IMG/VR virus record: IMGVR_UViG_3300010157_000045
Span: 27,175 to 91,174 of that record
DNA length: 64,000 nt
DNA from: a virus
Strand: one strand, 5' to 3'
Part shown: positions 34,265 through 42,937 of the stretch, piece by piece
Position numbering within the stretch: position 1 is the stretch's first letter
How the letters are laid out: each line of letters opens with the position of its first letter
Made by a program: the position numbers and the translations under genes
Notes under the pieces: generated by a model
Databases searched by the model: none
Seen by the model: only the letters and a program-made list of their open reading frames with translations
What the model was told of the DNA's origin: nothing

Positions 34265-35468
34265 ACATCCAACAACTTGTATGTTGCCTTGGTCTAGTAT
34301 TGCGGCAAATACTACCGGAACAACCAGACCATGTTGTATAAGCGAAGATATTATCAAACGTCCCAACGGTACTCCGTATAACCTTGCTACAGATAGTATC
34401 ATGGAAATATATCACAGTGACTGGATGAAAAATCTAAGACAAGAGTTCATTGACGGAAAAAAACCTGCAGGATGTCGGCGCTGTTGGAACGAAGAAGCCG
34501 TAGGAAAAACTAGCAAACGTCTTAATCATTTACATAAAATGAATATGATATTGCCAATGTTAAATTTTACTACGCTAGATCCGGTACATTTTTTATATTT
34601 GGATTTAAAACTGGGTAACATTTGCAATCTTAAATGTCGTATCTGCGGCCCAATGATCAGTAGCAAGTGGGCCCAAGAAAGTTTAATGCAGATACCATAT
34701 GAACAACGTAAAAATAGCATTCAGAAAACATGGTTGGTTGAAGGCGAGTGGCCTCGCACAAGTAAAGGATTCTGGGAAGAACTTTATACAATAATACCCA
34801 AGATTAAATTCTTAGATTTTACTGGTGGCGAACCTTTTATGATACAAGAGCACTTTGATCTATTACAATATAGCGTGGATAATGGCTATAGTAAATATCA
34901 ACACTTGTTTTATAATACCAATGGTACCATATTCCCAGAGGGTGCAGAAGACTTATGGAAAAATTTTAAACGTGTTGAAATAGCATTTAGTATCGATGCA
35001 ATTGGCAAACAATTTAATCTAGAACGATCCGGAGCAGATTGGGACAAGGTCAATGCAAACATAATAAAATTTCAAGCATTAAAAAAACATTTGCCGCACA
35101 TAGAACTTCAGATAAGCGCAACAGTAAACATACAAAATGTCTACTATCTTGAAGAATTATGCAATTGGTTTGATCAGCACAAATTTGATTACGTACATTT
35201 TGGCCTAGTACATTTCCCTGGTTACATGAGCATTGGTGAAATGACCGATACTGCCAAACAGCTAGTAATAGAAAAATTAAAAAATGGAAAATTTAACAAT
35301 ATTTATAAACCAGAGATTAACAAAATAATTGATTTTATTAACAGAGCAATGAGTACAGATGGTTCTTCGTTCCGTATTAAGATGAAACAACTAGACAAAT
35401 TACGCAATGAAAATTTTGCAGAAACACATCCAGAAATAGCACGAGCAATGAATTATGACGCTACCTAA
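34233..35468 (+). CDS. Radical SAM enzyme 5, N-terminal Cys-cluster (twitch-like)
   Basis: Preferred start is ATG 34233, with GGAAA upstream; a TTG at 34191 would add 14 residues overlapping the previous gene. The 411-aa protein begins with 'TTCMLPWSSIAAN' and 'TTRPCCISED', then 'CRRCWNEEAVGK', an auxiliary-cluster set. Next come 'CNLKCRICGP' and 'FTGGEPFM'. 'HFDLLQYSVDNGYSKY' and 'ISATVNIQNVYYLEEL' are nearly repeated in the next gene, showing a tandem duplication. Substrate unknown; the whole group lacks an obvious peptide-precursor gene beside it. Confidence 0.86.
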   Translation: MSAIKPVALNKHPTTCMLPWSSIAANTTGTTRPCCISEDIIKRPNGTPYNLATDSIMEIYHSDWMKNLRQEFIDGKKPAGCRRCWNEEAVGKTSKRLNHLHKMNMILPMLNFTTLDPVHFLYLDLKLGNICNLKCRICGPMISSKWAQESLMQIPYEQRKNSIQKTWLVEGEWPRTSKGFWEELYTIIPKIKFLDFTGGEPFMIQEHFDLLQYSVDNGYSKYQHLFYNTNGTIFPEGAEDLWKNFKRVEIAFSIDAIGKQFNLERSGADWDKVNANIIKFQALKKHLPHIELQISATVNIQNVYYLEELCNWFDQHKFDYVHFGLVHFPGYMSIGEMTDTAKQLVIEKLKNGKFNNIYKPEINKIIDFINRAMSTDGSSFRIKMKQLDKLRNENFAETHPEIARAMNYDAT

Positions 35469-36669
35469 TACAATTTGTATGTTACCTTGGATTAGTGTTG
35501 AGACTAGTCCATTGGGCACTACACGCCCTTGTTGTCTTGCTGACGAAGAAATTGTCGATGAGAATGGTGCCAAGTACGACCTGAACAAAACAAATTTAGA
35601 AGTTGTGTACCATAGCAAATATATGCAAGACTTACGAGAGCAGTTTCGTGCTGGTAAAAAGCCCAAGACATGTAAACGTTGTTGGGACGAAGAAGATGCT
35701 GGCCGTGACAGTAAGCGTATCAACAGTCAAATAAGATTAAAAGAAATATACAAGGAAGTTGATTGGTCTAACAACAATCCTGACCAGCTATGGTTTGTAG
35801 ATTTAAAATTAGGTAATATTTGTAATCTTAAATGTCGTATATGCGGCTCTTGGTCCAGTAGCAGTTGGGCCACAGAAGAAATGAATTACTTGCCAGCGGG
35901 CGAAGATAAGAAAAAGCATTTAGCATATACTTGGTTAAAGCAAGGCGCCTGGCCACGTAAAACAACTACATTTTGGGATAACATGCGATCATTGTTACCA
36001 AATATTAAGTACTTTGAATTTACAGGCGGCGAACCCTGGATGATTCAGGAACACTTTGACTTGCTACAATATGCGGCAGACAAAGGATATAGTCGTAACA
36101 TTGATATACATTACAATACCAATGGTACACAAAACCCGTTGCCTTACACAAAACTATGGGCACAGTTTGGTCGTGTAGATATTGCATTTAGTATAGATAA
36201 CGTAGGCAAGCGATTTGAATACGAACGATTTGGTGCAAAGTGGGAAGAAGTAAATGAAAACATAGACAAAACTCATTTTGCAAGAACTGATTTTGCTTCT
36301 AATATTACTACACAACTATGTTTTACTATTAATATACAAAATGTCTATTACTTAGATGAACTGCTCGCCTGGGCAGATACTAAACCGTGGACTAGCATTT
36401 ACTTTAACATGATGCACAGCCCGGAGTATATGAACATACAACATATGACCCCTACTGCTAAAGAACTAGTGCTTAACAAATTAAAAACAACCTTTTGGAC
36501 TAGTCGTCATTATCAACAAGAAATAGATAATGTAATCAAGTTTATTGAACTTGGTCAAGGCAGTGACGGTAAACGTTTCTTATTTGAAATGCAACGCACA
36601 GATGCTTACCGTAAACAAAACTTCATGGATACTCATCTTGAAATAGCCAGGGCAATGGGTTATGAATAA
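35455..36669 (+). CDS. Radical SAM enzyme 6, N-terminal Cys-cluster (twitch-like)
   Basis: The 404-aa paralogue of the preceding gene carries 'TICMLPWISVET', 'TTRPCCLADEE' and 'CKRCWDEEDAGRDSKR' before 'CNLKCRICGS' and 'FTGGEPWM'. It shares 'HFDLLQYAADKGYSRN', 'HYNTNGTQ' and 'NIQNVYYLDELLAW' with it. Both end in 'ARAMGYE' or 'ARAMNYD', which supports duplication of the full gene. It overlaps its neighbours by 14 and 8 bases. Two near-identical architectures side by side suggest either two related substrates or a heterodimer. Confidence 0.86.
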   Translation: MTLPNTICMLPWISVETSPLGTTRPCCLADEEIVDENGAKYDLNKTNLEVVYHSKYMQDLREQFRAGKKPKTCKRCWDEEDAGRDSKRINSQIRLKEIYKEVDWSNNNPDQLWFVDLKLGNICNLKCRICGSWSSSSWATEEMNYLPAGEDKKKHLAYTWLKQGAWPRKTTTFWDNMRSLLPNIKYFEFTGGEPWMIQEHFDLLQYAADKGYSRNIDIHYNTNGTQNPLPYTKLWAQFGRVDIAFSIDNVGKRFEYERFGAKWEEVNENIDKTHFARTDFASNITTQLCFTINIQNVYYLDELLAWADTKPWTSIYFNMMHSPEYMNIQHMTPTAKELVLNKLKTTFWTSRHYQQEIDNVIKFIELGQGSDGKRFLFEMQRTDAYRKQNFMDTHLEIARAMGYE

Positions 36670-37954
36670 GCCAGCAACACTATGTATGGCACCTTGGGTA
36701 CACACGTATCTAAGTCCGCAGACTGAACGTCGTATGTGCTGTGCTAGCCGCGAAGATGCACAAAACTTTGAGCAATATATAGACACCCAAGCAGGCACGG
36801 GCAAGTACATACCAATTACTCTAGATGAGCATTGGAATAGCAAACACATGAAGTCAGTACGTCAACGCATGATGGCTGGAGAGACCCTGCCCGAGTGCGA
36901 AGTATGTAATGACAAGCTATTAAACACAGATGTTTACCGTAGTTATTTTAATCAGCTATTTGGCAATAAGTACTTAGACGCAATGGCGAGTACAGACATT
37001 ACAGGTTATACCACGATGAAACCTGTAAGCTGGGATTACCGTTTTAGTAATCTGTGTAACTTCAAATGTCGAATGTGTGGGGATATGTTGTCCAGTGCTT
37101 GGGAAAGCGAGCAACGGCAAAACAATATGATTGATTGGAACAATCCAAAGAATAATTGGATGAAACCTGAAGTCAAAATAGAAATTGAAAAGTTTCAAGA
37201 CACCCAGGTAGAGCAAGAGTTTGCTACTGCTGTTGAAGAGCACCGAGTGGAAGAGGTGTATTGGGTGGGAGGCGAGCCGTTAATGTATGAACAGCATTGG
37301 CGATACATGAAGCGGATTATAGAACTTGGAGATGGAAAAAATGTTTACGCTAGGTATAATACAAATCTTAGTCGTGTTAATTATCGTGGTATTAATCTGT
37401 ATAGGGACATACTATCTGGGCTACGTGACTGGCAAATCTGTGCAAGCATCGACGGCACGGGCCGAATTGGAGAGTATATTCGATCAGGTCTTAATTTTGA
37501 TGAGTGGCTTAAGAACTTCATTGAAGGAATTACGCATAGCCAACACCGCCGCCAAATCCGTATGGATTTCACTCTTACTACACCAGGACTCTTTGAAGTA
37601 CAAGCGATACAAACGCTCGCAAAAGAACTTGGAGTAGACGTACTAGCCAAAGTAGTTTTTAGTTTTAGTCCGGACATAATTATGTCTCCGTTGGCACTAC
37701 CTAAAGATGTATTGCATCCTTGGGTAGACGAAATAGTAGCCGGCTTAGAACCCGGTGCCCTTCGGGACATAATGGTCCAACTTAAAACCCGCCCCACCTT
37801 TGCTGAACAATGGCCCACAGAATATCAAGCTGGGTTACGTAAGGGCAAAGCTCGCATACAAGAACTTGAAAAAATTCGAAAAGACGTGTATACTTTTAGA
37901 GACATAATGTCTTTAAGACCGGACGCACTGGAATGGTATGACTCAATCAATTAA
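36662..37954 (+). CDS. Radical SAM enzyme 7, N-terminal Cys-cluster (twitch-like)
   Basis: The 430-aa product has 'TLCMAPWVHTYLSPQTERRM' followed by 'CCASRED' and 'CEVCNDKLLN' as auxiliary Cys residues, then 'CNFKCRMCGDM' and 'WVGGEPLM'. The N-terminal style is closest to copy 3. A 'CASIDGTGRIGEYIRSG' segment lies where copy 3 has 'ASLDGSYARGELIRKG', probably part of the active-site barrel. It is the last of the radical-SAM run and overlaps the next, unrelated gene by 17 bases. Confidence 0.86.
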   Translation: MNKPATLCMAPWVHTYLSPQTERRMCCASREDAQNFEQYIDTQAGTGKYIPITLDEHWNSKHMKSVRQRMMAGETLPECEVCNDKLLNTDVYRSYFNQLFGNKYLDAMASTDITGYTTMKPVSWDYRFSNLCNFKCRMCGDMLSSAWESEQRQNNMIDWNNPKNNWMKPEVKIEIEKFQDTQVEQEFATAVEEHRVEEVYWVGGEPLMYEQHWRYMKRIIELGDGKNVYARYNTNLSRVNYRGINLYRDILSGLRDWQICASIDGTGRIGEYIRSGLNFDEWLKNFIEGITHSQHRRQIRMDFTLTTPGLFEVQAIQTLAKELGVDVLAKVVFSFSPDIIMSPLALPKDVLHPWVDEIVAGLEPGALRDIMVQLKTRPTFAEQWPTEYQAGLRKGKARIQELEKIRKDVYTFRDIMSLRPDALEWYDSIN

Positions 37955-39068
37955 AGTAGTATTACGTAATCCGTTAGATAAAAATGACTTAGTAGACTAT
38001 ACAATAGTTCCCAATGATACTCAGCTGGCCACAGATTGGGTTAACGCATTGAAGGCATTACTTGTGCGTGGCAATCTTGTAGAAAAGAATTTCTGCTTTA
38101 TGGGATTTCCGTATACAGCACGTAATTTAGGCTATCTATGTAAAGAACTTAATGATGCTGTTTATAAAATTAATTTATTTAATCGTAAAGGTATTTGGCC
38201 CACGCCATACGTAATCGAAGAATACTTTACTCCTGATACTGTACGCTTTGGAGACGAATATCCTATAGGCTGGGATGAAAGTAACCTTGGCCTCGGCATT
38301 AAGCACGGTGTAATGAACACGTTGCATAATCACTTTGAACGCTTACAGGGAACGGTGTGGGGATTAAGCGAATACTACAAACTGGCTGACTACGAAACAA
38401 AGTATGCTATACGTCAACTAAACAACATCTGTCACGAGATGGAGAACTTATGTTTGAGTCAGCGCAAACAAGCAACAACACCACAGTATATACGTCCTAG
38501 TCAAATTACTACTTTTCTACAAGCACAACGACATAACTTGACACTTGAACATCGTCAAGGGTTTGTTACCAATGGATATGATCGTGTGTTTGGCGGGGTA
38601 TATATGCACTGGACACAAATAGGAAAAACACTATTTGAAGTATATAGAGATGAACACGCACCAAACTTAACTGACACAGTATGCGAAGCTATCAATGAGT
38701 TAAAATACTATAGTGGCGAGTTTGATGTAGAATGGGGCAGAGATACAGTATATGGTGGCAAAGAGTGTCAGTGGCACACCGACGAACTAGATGGCTTTTA
38801 TGCTTGGCTAGAAAAAAATAATAAAGATTGCACGGATCCTACATTAAGTCTTGGGTACTTGCCAATGGGACAAATTGACTTAGACGGTTCATTTGGTAAT
38901 AATAGCCCTGAAGTAGTTTGGCAAATACTTAAAAACCATTTAGACATATATAAAATTGAAGTGGGAGACATAAGTCAAACTTATGATTTTTGTTGGTCAG
39001 ACTCTGATTATAAACAATTACAAATTAACATGATGAAACCTGGATATGATTATAGCAGCCGGAGATAG
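37938..39068 (+). CDS. Hypothetical protein following the radical-SAM run
   Basis: The 376-aa protein is not recognised as an enzyme. It is soluble and rich in aromatic and charged residues, with blocks 'NTLHNHFERLQGTVWGLSEY', 'AIRQLNNICHEMENL', 'RPSQITTFLQA' and a Trp/His-containing 'GGVYMHWTQIGKTLFEVYRD'. His-rich patches and 'CQWHTDELDGF' could bind metal, but no known motif is complete. It overlaps a radical-SAM gene at its start and an SGNH-like gene at its end, so it probably belongs to the same pathway. Confidence 0.65.
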   Translation: MTQSIKVVLRNPLDKNDLVDYTIVPNDTQLATDWVNALKALLVRGNLVEKNFCFMGFPYTARNLGYLCKELNDAVYKINLFNRKGIWPTPYVIEEYFTPDTVRFGDEYPIGWDESNLGLGIKHGVMNTLHNHFERLQGTVWGLSEYYKLADYETKYAIRQLNNICHEMENLCLSQRKQATTPQYIRPSQITTFLQAQRHNLTLEHRQGFVTNGYDRVFGGVYMHWTQIGKTLFEVYRDEHAPNLTDTVCEAINELKYYSGEFDVEWGRDTVYGGKECQWHTDELDGFYAWLEKNNKDCTDPTLSLGYLPMGQIDLDGSFGNNSPEVVWQILKNHLDIYKIEVGDISQTYDFCWSDSDYKQLQINMMKPGYDYSSRR

Positions 39069-39822
39069 TTTTGTATTTGGAAGTGAACTAAAAAGTCCTG
39101 CTAACACATTTACAGCCTTATTGGGTGCAGATGAATGTGTCGCATGGCCAGGTTACGGAAATGACGCTATTGCTCGTACTACTATAGAACGTTGTGAACA
39201 AGGCGGTGTAACTGGTGTAATTGTTAGTTGGACATTCCCGGGACGATACGAGTTTAGATTTGCCTACAATACTCAACAAAAGAAAAGCCCGTGGTACAGT
39301 ATTAATGTTTGGACTATTAAATCTGATATTGATTCTATTAAAGAAGAATTTGTTACAGATAATGCAGAAATACTTACTGCACAAAAACAAACTATTGAAC
39401 GTGCAAAGCAAACTGGAGTTGCTGATTTTGCAGATTCCTTTTATAAACACGTAGGGTCAACTGAGTACTGGGAAATATACAGTAGTCTTAAAGAAATTGT
39501 TTATCTACAAAATTATCTAACAGTTAAGGGCATACCATTTATGTTTACTTGTGCAGATAATTGCCTATTTAATAACCATACAGTGGACAACGCCGATTCG
39601 GTACTATCAAGTTTGCTAAACCAAATTGACTATTTAAAATGGTTTTGGTTTCCTGAAGGTAAAGGCTCAAACCAAACCAAAACCCAAAGAGGTTTTTACC
39701 AGTGGGCGTTAGAGAATAAATACCCAGTAGGCACAACACATCCACTTGAGCAAGCACATCTGGATGCTTCCAAAATAATGAAAGATAAATTCAATGAATT
39801 GGTTAAGAAACATATACAATAG
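39046..39822 (+). CDS. SGNH/GDSL-like hydrolase 3
   Basis: The 258-aa product opens 'MIIAAGDSFVFGSEL', a classic GDSF block with Ser8 as probable nucleophile, followed by 'WPGYGNDAIARTTIE' (block II) and 'VTGVIVSWTFPGRYEF'. Near the C-terminus 'THPLEQAHLDASKIM' supplies a candidate catalytic His (232 or 238). The usual block V Asp is not obvious. It overlaps the previous gene by 23 bases and contains the start of a 33-aa gene. It is related to the copy at 39892 ('GWTSPGRVEF' there matches 'SWTFPGRYEF' here). Confidence 0.72.
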   Translation: MIIAAGDSFVFGSELKSPANTFTALLGADECVAWPGYGNDAIARTTIERCEQGGVTGVIVSWTFPGRYEFRFAYNTQQKKSPWYSINVWTIKSDIDSIKEEFVTDNAEILTAQKQTIERAKQTGVADFADSFYKHVGSTEYWEIYSSLKEIVYLQNYLTVKGIPFMFTCADNCLFNNHTVDNADSVLSSLLNQIDYLKWFWFPEGKGSNQTKTQRGFYQWALENKYPVGTTHPLEQAHLDASKIMKDKFNELVKKHIQ

Positions 39823-39895
39823 AATTACATTAGAAATACGTTATCGCAAGAAATTAAAAGAATTGCGTAAACGTGATCCATTTATTTACAAATGA
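39794..39895 (+). CDS. Small basic protein (33 aa) between two SGNH genes
   Basis: ATG 39794 opens a 33-codon frame beginning 'MNWLRNIYNRITLEIRY' and ending 'RKRDPFIYK'. It is strongly basic and helical (Arg/Lys-rich 'RKKLKELRK'). It fills the gap between two SGNH-like genes: its start lies in the last codons of one, and its TGA overlaps the ATG of the next (ATGA), the junction style of this operon. I recall short phage proteins with a similar 'KRDPFIYK' end, which supports reality. It might bind nucleic acid or membrane; function unknown. Confidence 0.7.
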   Translation: MNWLRNIYNRITLEIRYRKKLKELRKRDPFIYK

Positions 39896-40530
39896 AAATA
39901 CTGGCAGTAGGCGACAGCTTTACCTATGGATCTGATCTAGCAGATCGCACACAGTCATGGCCTTGTGTGTTGGCCGGCAAACTTGATACCACTGTAACTA
40001 ACTTGGGCAAGCCTGGCGGCGGCAATACACAAATAGTTCGTAACATTGTGGAACATGCAACCGATTATGACTTGGTGGTAGTAGGGTGGACAAGTCCAGG
40101 GCGAGTAGAGTTTGGAACCATAACCAATACATTTGATGTATGGCCCGGTTGGCAAGGACGACCGATTGACATGTTTCAGCCCGAGTTTGCTAGATTGATA
40201 ACAGCAAGTCACGAACCTAAATATTTGTTTCGACGGTACCTGACTGATATAATACTGACTCAGAATTATCTAAAAACACAAAACATCAAGTATCTAATGT
40301 CAACTACACAAGGCGAAACAGAATATTATTACAGTACACTTAAAGACACCAGTCAAGATCTATTAGACAAGATAGATTATACACAATTTATAGAGTGGCC
40401 AATGAATGGCATGGCAGAATGGACATTTGAATCTCCTAGGGGCAAAAGCAATCATTTCTTAAACGAAGGTCACGTAAAAGTAGCAGACAAATATTATGAA
40501 TATATTAGGAATCTCGGCTGGCTTTCATGA
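39892..40530 (+). CDS. SGNH/GDSL-like hydrolase 4
   Basis: The 212-aa protein begins 'MKILAVGDSFTYGSDLADRT', the best GDSL block in the window (Ser9), with 'GKPGGGNTQIVRN' as block II and 'YDLVVVGWTSPGR' near block III. 'FLNEGHVKVADKYYEYI' gives the catalytic His194. It is compact, close to the minimum for an SGNH esterase. It overlaps the 33-aa gene by ATGA and the carbamoyltransferase gene by 35 bases. Deacylation or acyl transfer on a glycan is the likely reaction. Confidence 0.75.
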   Translation: MKILAVGDSFTYGSDLADRTQSWPCVLAGKLDTTVTNLGKPGGGNTQIVRNIVEHATDYDLVVVGWTSPGRVEFGTITNTFDVWPGWQGRPIDMFQPEFARLITASHEPKYLFRRYLTDIILTQNYLKTQNIKYLMSTTQGETEYYYSTLKDTSQDLLDKIDYTQFIEWPMNGMAEWTFESPRGKSNHFLNEGHVKVADKYYEYIRNLGWLS

Positions 40531-41971
40531 TGCGGCCGCAACAGTATTAAACCCTCACGGAGAGATACTATTTGCAGGCCATAGTGAACGTTACAGCAAA
40601 ATTAAAAACGATGCTGAATTTGCCAGTGAATTGTTTACCGACGTCATGCAACATAGTCCCATATACCATGTTGCATATTATGAACGTCCGTGGGCAAAAC
40701 AGTTACGTAGATGGTATAGTGGAGAAGGAATAGAATGGAACAAATTTACTGTACAGCAAATATTAAAAAAACAACTTTGCGGTTTTAAATTTCCAGAATA
40801 TAGTTCGCACAATCATCATTTAAGTCATGCCGCGGCTGGATTCCAAACTAGTACCTTTGATCGAGCTACTGTAGTTGTTATTGATGCAATTGGTGAGTGG
40901 GACACAATTAGTATTTGGGGTGCTCATTATGTCAATGGACGGGCACAGTATCATCGGCTATGGGGGCAGAAGTATCCACACAGCATAGGATTGTTTTATA
41001 CAGCAATGACACAACAAGCTGGACTAAAGCCCATGGAAGATGAATACATCTTAATGGGTATGGCCGCATATGGGACTGATAAAGCCAGTACGTCAATGAG
41101 TATGCAACTACTAGCAGACGAGTGGAACATCAAGTTTAAAGAAAATTTACACACTGGTACCAGCTACGAGTGGAACTCAAAATTTGATGTTGAAGATATT
41201 GCCAGTTCTGCACAGGCTTTTTGTGAAAATTTGATATATAATGTTATGCGCCGCGCAAAAGACTTTGGGTGGAGTACAAACTTGGTATATATGGGCGGTG
41301 TTGCCCTTAACTGTTTAGCTAATAGAAATCTTGGTGATTATTTTGAAAAAGTATGGATCATGCCTAACCCTGGTGATGCTGGTAGTAGCCTTGGTGCGGC
41401 CGCTCTTGTCCACGGCGGCAGAATACAGTTTGACCATGCATTTCTCGGACACAGTATTCCCGGTCCTTATCCAGTTAACACCGCGCTCGACGGACTCCTT
41501 AGAGATAAGATCGTGGGGGTGGCCTCTGGAAGAGCAGAATTTGGACCAAGGGCCCTTGGAAACAGAAGTCTACTCGCCGACCCGCGGGGTCCGGACATAA
41601 AAGACCGTGTCAACCAAATTAAACGTAGACAAGAATTTAGACCATTTGCGCCGATTATTTTGGCAGAGCACGTTAACGATTACTTTGACATGCCTAGTGG
41701 GTTTGTTGATAGCAGTTATATGCAAGTGGTGGGTCGCTGTCGCCACCCTAAGTTATTTCCTGCTATTGTCCACTATGATGGCACTAGTCGTATACAAACA
41801 GTACCAGCTAATAGTTCAGGAATTAGAGAACTCCTAGAAAAATGGTATGTCTTAACTGGTTGTCCAATGTTATTAAACACAAGTCTTAACATTAAAGGTG
41901 AACCAATGGTCAATGACCGCGCTGATGCAGATCGCTTTGAAAAACTCTATAACGTAAAGGTATATTCATGA
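40496..41971 (+). CDS. Carbamoyltransferase, NodU/CmcH/TobZ family
   Basis: The 491-aa product has the family signatures: an N-terminal 'ILGISAGFHDAAATVL', the metal-binding 'HNHHLSHAAAGFQTS' (105-118), 'YMGGVALNCLANRNLGD', 'EFGPRALGNRSLLADP' (349-363), 'EFRPFAPIIL' and 'LNTSLNIKGEPMV'. These enzymes make carbamoyl-adenylate from carbamoyl phosphate and ATP and pass the carbamoyl group to a hydroxyl on a sugar or antibiotic. It is somewhat shorter than typical members but keeps both domains. Its place beside SGNH, sugar and radical-SAM genes supports modification of a glycan or small molecule. Confidence 0.9.
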   Translation: MNILGISAGFHDAAATVLNPHGEILFAGHSERYSKIKNDAEFASELFTDVMQHSPIYHVAYYERPWAKQLRRWYSGEGIEWNKFTVQQILKKQLCGFKFPEYSSHNHHLSHAAAGFQTSTFDRATVVVIDAIGEWDTISIWGAHYVNGRAQYHRLWGQKYPHSIGLFYTAMTQQAGLKPMEDEYILMGMAAYGTDKASTSMSMQLLADEWNIKFKENLHTGTSYEWNSKFDVEDIASSAQAFCENLIYNVMRRAKDFGWSTNLVYMGGVALNCLANRNLGDYFEKVWIMPNPGDAGSSLGAAALVHGGRIQFDHAFLGHSIPGPYPVNTALDGLLRDKIVGVASGRAEFGPRALGNRSLLADPRGPDIKDRVNQIKRRQEFRPFAPIILAEHVNDYFDMPSGFVDSSYMQVVGRCRHPKLFPAIVHYDGTSRIQTVPANSSGIRELLEKWYVLTGCPMLLNTSLNIKGEPMVNDRADADRFEKLYNVKVYS

Positions 41972-42759
41972 CACAACGTATTTTAATTATGGGCCTTCCT
42001 GGCTCAGGAAAAACTTATCTAGCAACAGAACTAAAAAAGCTATTAGAAGACTGTGGCAAAACCGTAACATGGTTTAATGCCGACGAAGTTCGTAAACAAT
42101 TTGACGATTGGGATTTTAGTGAAGCAGGCCGTATTCGTCAAAGCAAACGCATGTACGACCTAGCAGACACTTGTGGAACCGACTACGCACTTTGCGACTT
42201 TGTTGCACCTTTGGTAGAAATGCGTAATAACTTCAAAGCAGACTGGACTGTTTGGATGGATACTATCCGCGAAGGTCGATATGCTGATACAAACAAAATG
42301 TTTGTGGAACCTGAAGTATACGACTTCCGTGTTAACGAGCAAAACGCTGTTAAATGGGCAGACTTTATTGCTGAACATATTGTAGAAAACCGCAGACGCC
42401 CTGTATTTGATTGGCGTAAAGAAACAGTACAGATGTTAGGTCGCTGGCAACCATGGCACGACGGACACCGTGCGCTATTTGAAAGACTGTTAGCCCGGAC
42501 TGGACAAGTTATTATACAAGTGCGTGACGTACAAGGTTGGCAAGGTAGCAATCCGTTTGAAGTAGAAAAAGTCAAGAGCTTTATTAAACAGGATCTAGAT
42601 CCGCTATATCAAGGATTGTATGACATACAAGTTGTACCTAACATTGTACATATTGGATGGGGTCGTGGAGTTGGTTATACCAGCGGCGAAGAAACGTTTG
42701 ATGAAAAGATAACGGATATTAGTGCTACTAAGATACGTAAGAGTTTAGGAATTGAATAA
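41968..42759 (+). CDS. APS-kinase-like P-loop kinase fused to a nucleotidyltransferase
   Basis: The 263-aa protein joins two domains. Residues 1-145 resemble adenylylsulfate (APS) kinase: 'IMGLPGSGKTYLATEL' (P-loop, 9-16), 'FNADEVRKQFDDWDFSEAGR', 'DFVAPLVEMR' and 'FVEPEVYDFRV'. Residues about 155-263 are a cytidylyltransferase-like domain with 'GRWQPWHDGHRALFERLL' (HxGH at 164-167) and 'ISATKIRKSLG'. The pair could phosphorylate and then nucleotidylate one compound. APS kinase alone makes PAPS, the sulfate donor, so sulfation is another option. ATGA coupling links it to the carbamoyltransferase gene. Confidence 0.82.
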   Translation: MTQRILIMGLPGSGKTYLATELKKLLEDCGKTVTWFNADEVRKQFDDWDFSEAGRIRQSKRMYDLADTCGTDYALCDFVAPLVEMRNNFKADWTVWMDTIREGRYADTNKMFVEPEVYDFRVNEQNAVKWADFIAEHIVENRRRPVFDWRKETVQMLGRWQPWHDGHRALFERLLARTGQVIIQVRDVQGWQGSNPFEVEKVKSFIKQDLDPLYQGLYDIQVVPNIVHIGWGRGVGYTSGEETFDEKITDISATKIRKSLGIE

Positions 42760-42937
42760 GTATCGCACATTATGGAAAACGTTGACCTGGCGCTTGGTCG
42801 GGTCAACTAGTACATTCTTAATAAGTTACTTGGTTACTGGGCAATTTTTTCTTGCTACCAGTATTGCTATTGCACAGATGATTGCCAATACTATCTTGTA
42901 CTATATACATGAATTAGCATGGAATCGCTTGCCCTAG
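42752..42937 (+). CDS. DUF2061 small membrane protein
   Basis: The 61-aa product matches the DUF2061 plan: 'RTLWKTLTWRLVGSTSTFLI', a second hydrophobic helix around 'ATSIAIAQMIANTILYYIH', and the end 'HELAWNRLP'. Two membrane helices are expected. In bacteria such genes often lie beside sulfate-activation genes, so placement directly after an APS-kinase-like gene is notable. The start is TTG 42752 overlapping the previous stop. The 3' end overlaps the convergent minus-strand gene by 24 bases, with no terminator between them. Confidence 0.8.
   Translation: MNKYRTLWKTLTWRLVGSTSTFLISYLVTGQFFLATSIAIAQMIANTILYYIHELAWNRLP

Noticed and set aside
39716-39722. ATAAATA motif as a further late promoter
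   Set aside because: It lies inside the coding region of an SGNH gene and far from a preferred start, in a block where genes are translationally coupled.
39794-39895. RiPP precursor peptide for the radical-SAM enzymes
   Set aside because: The peptide is uniformly basic and helical, without a leader/core layout or Cys/Gly-rich core, and it is placed after the radical-SAM run.
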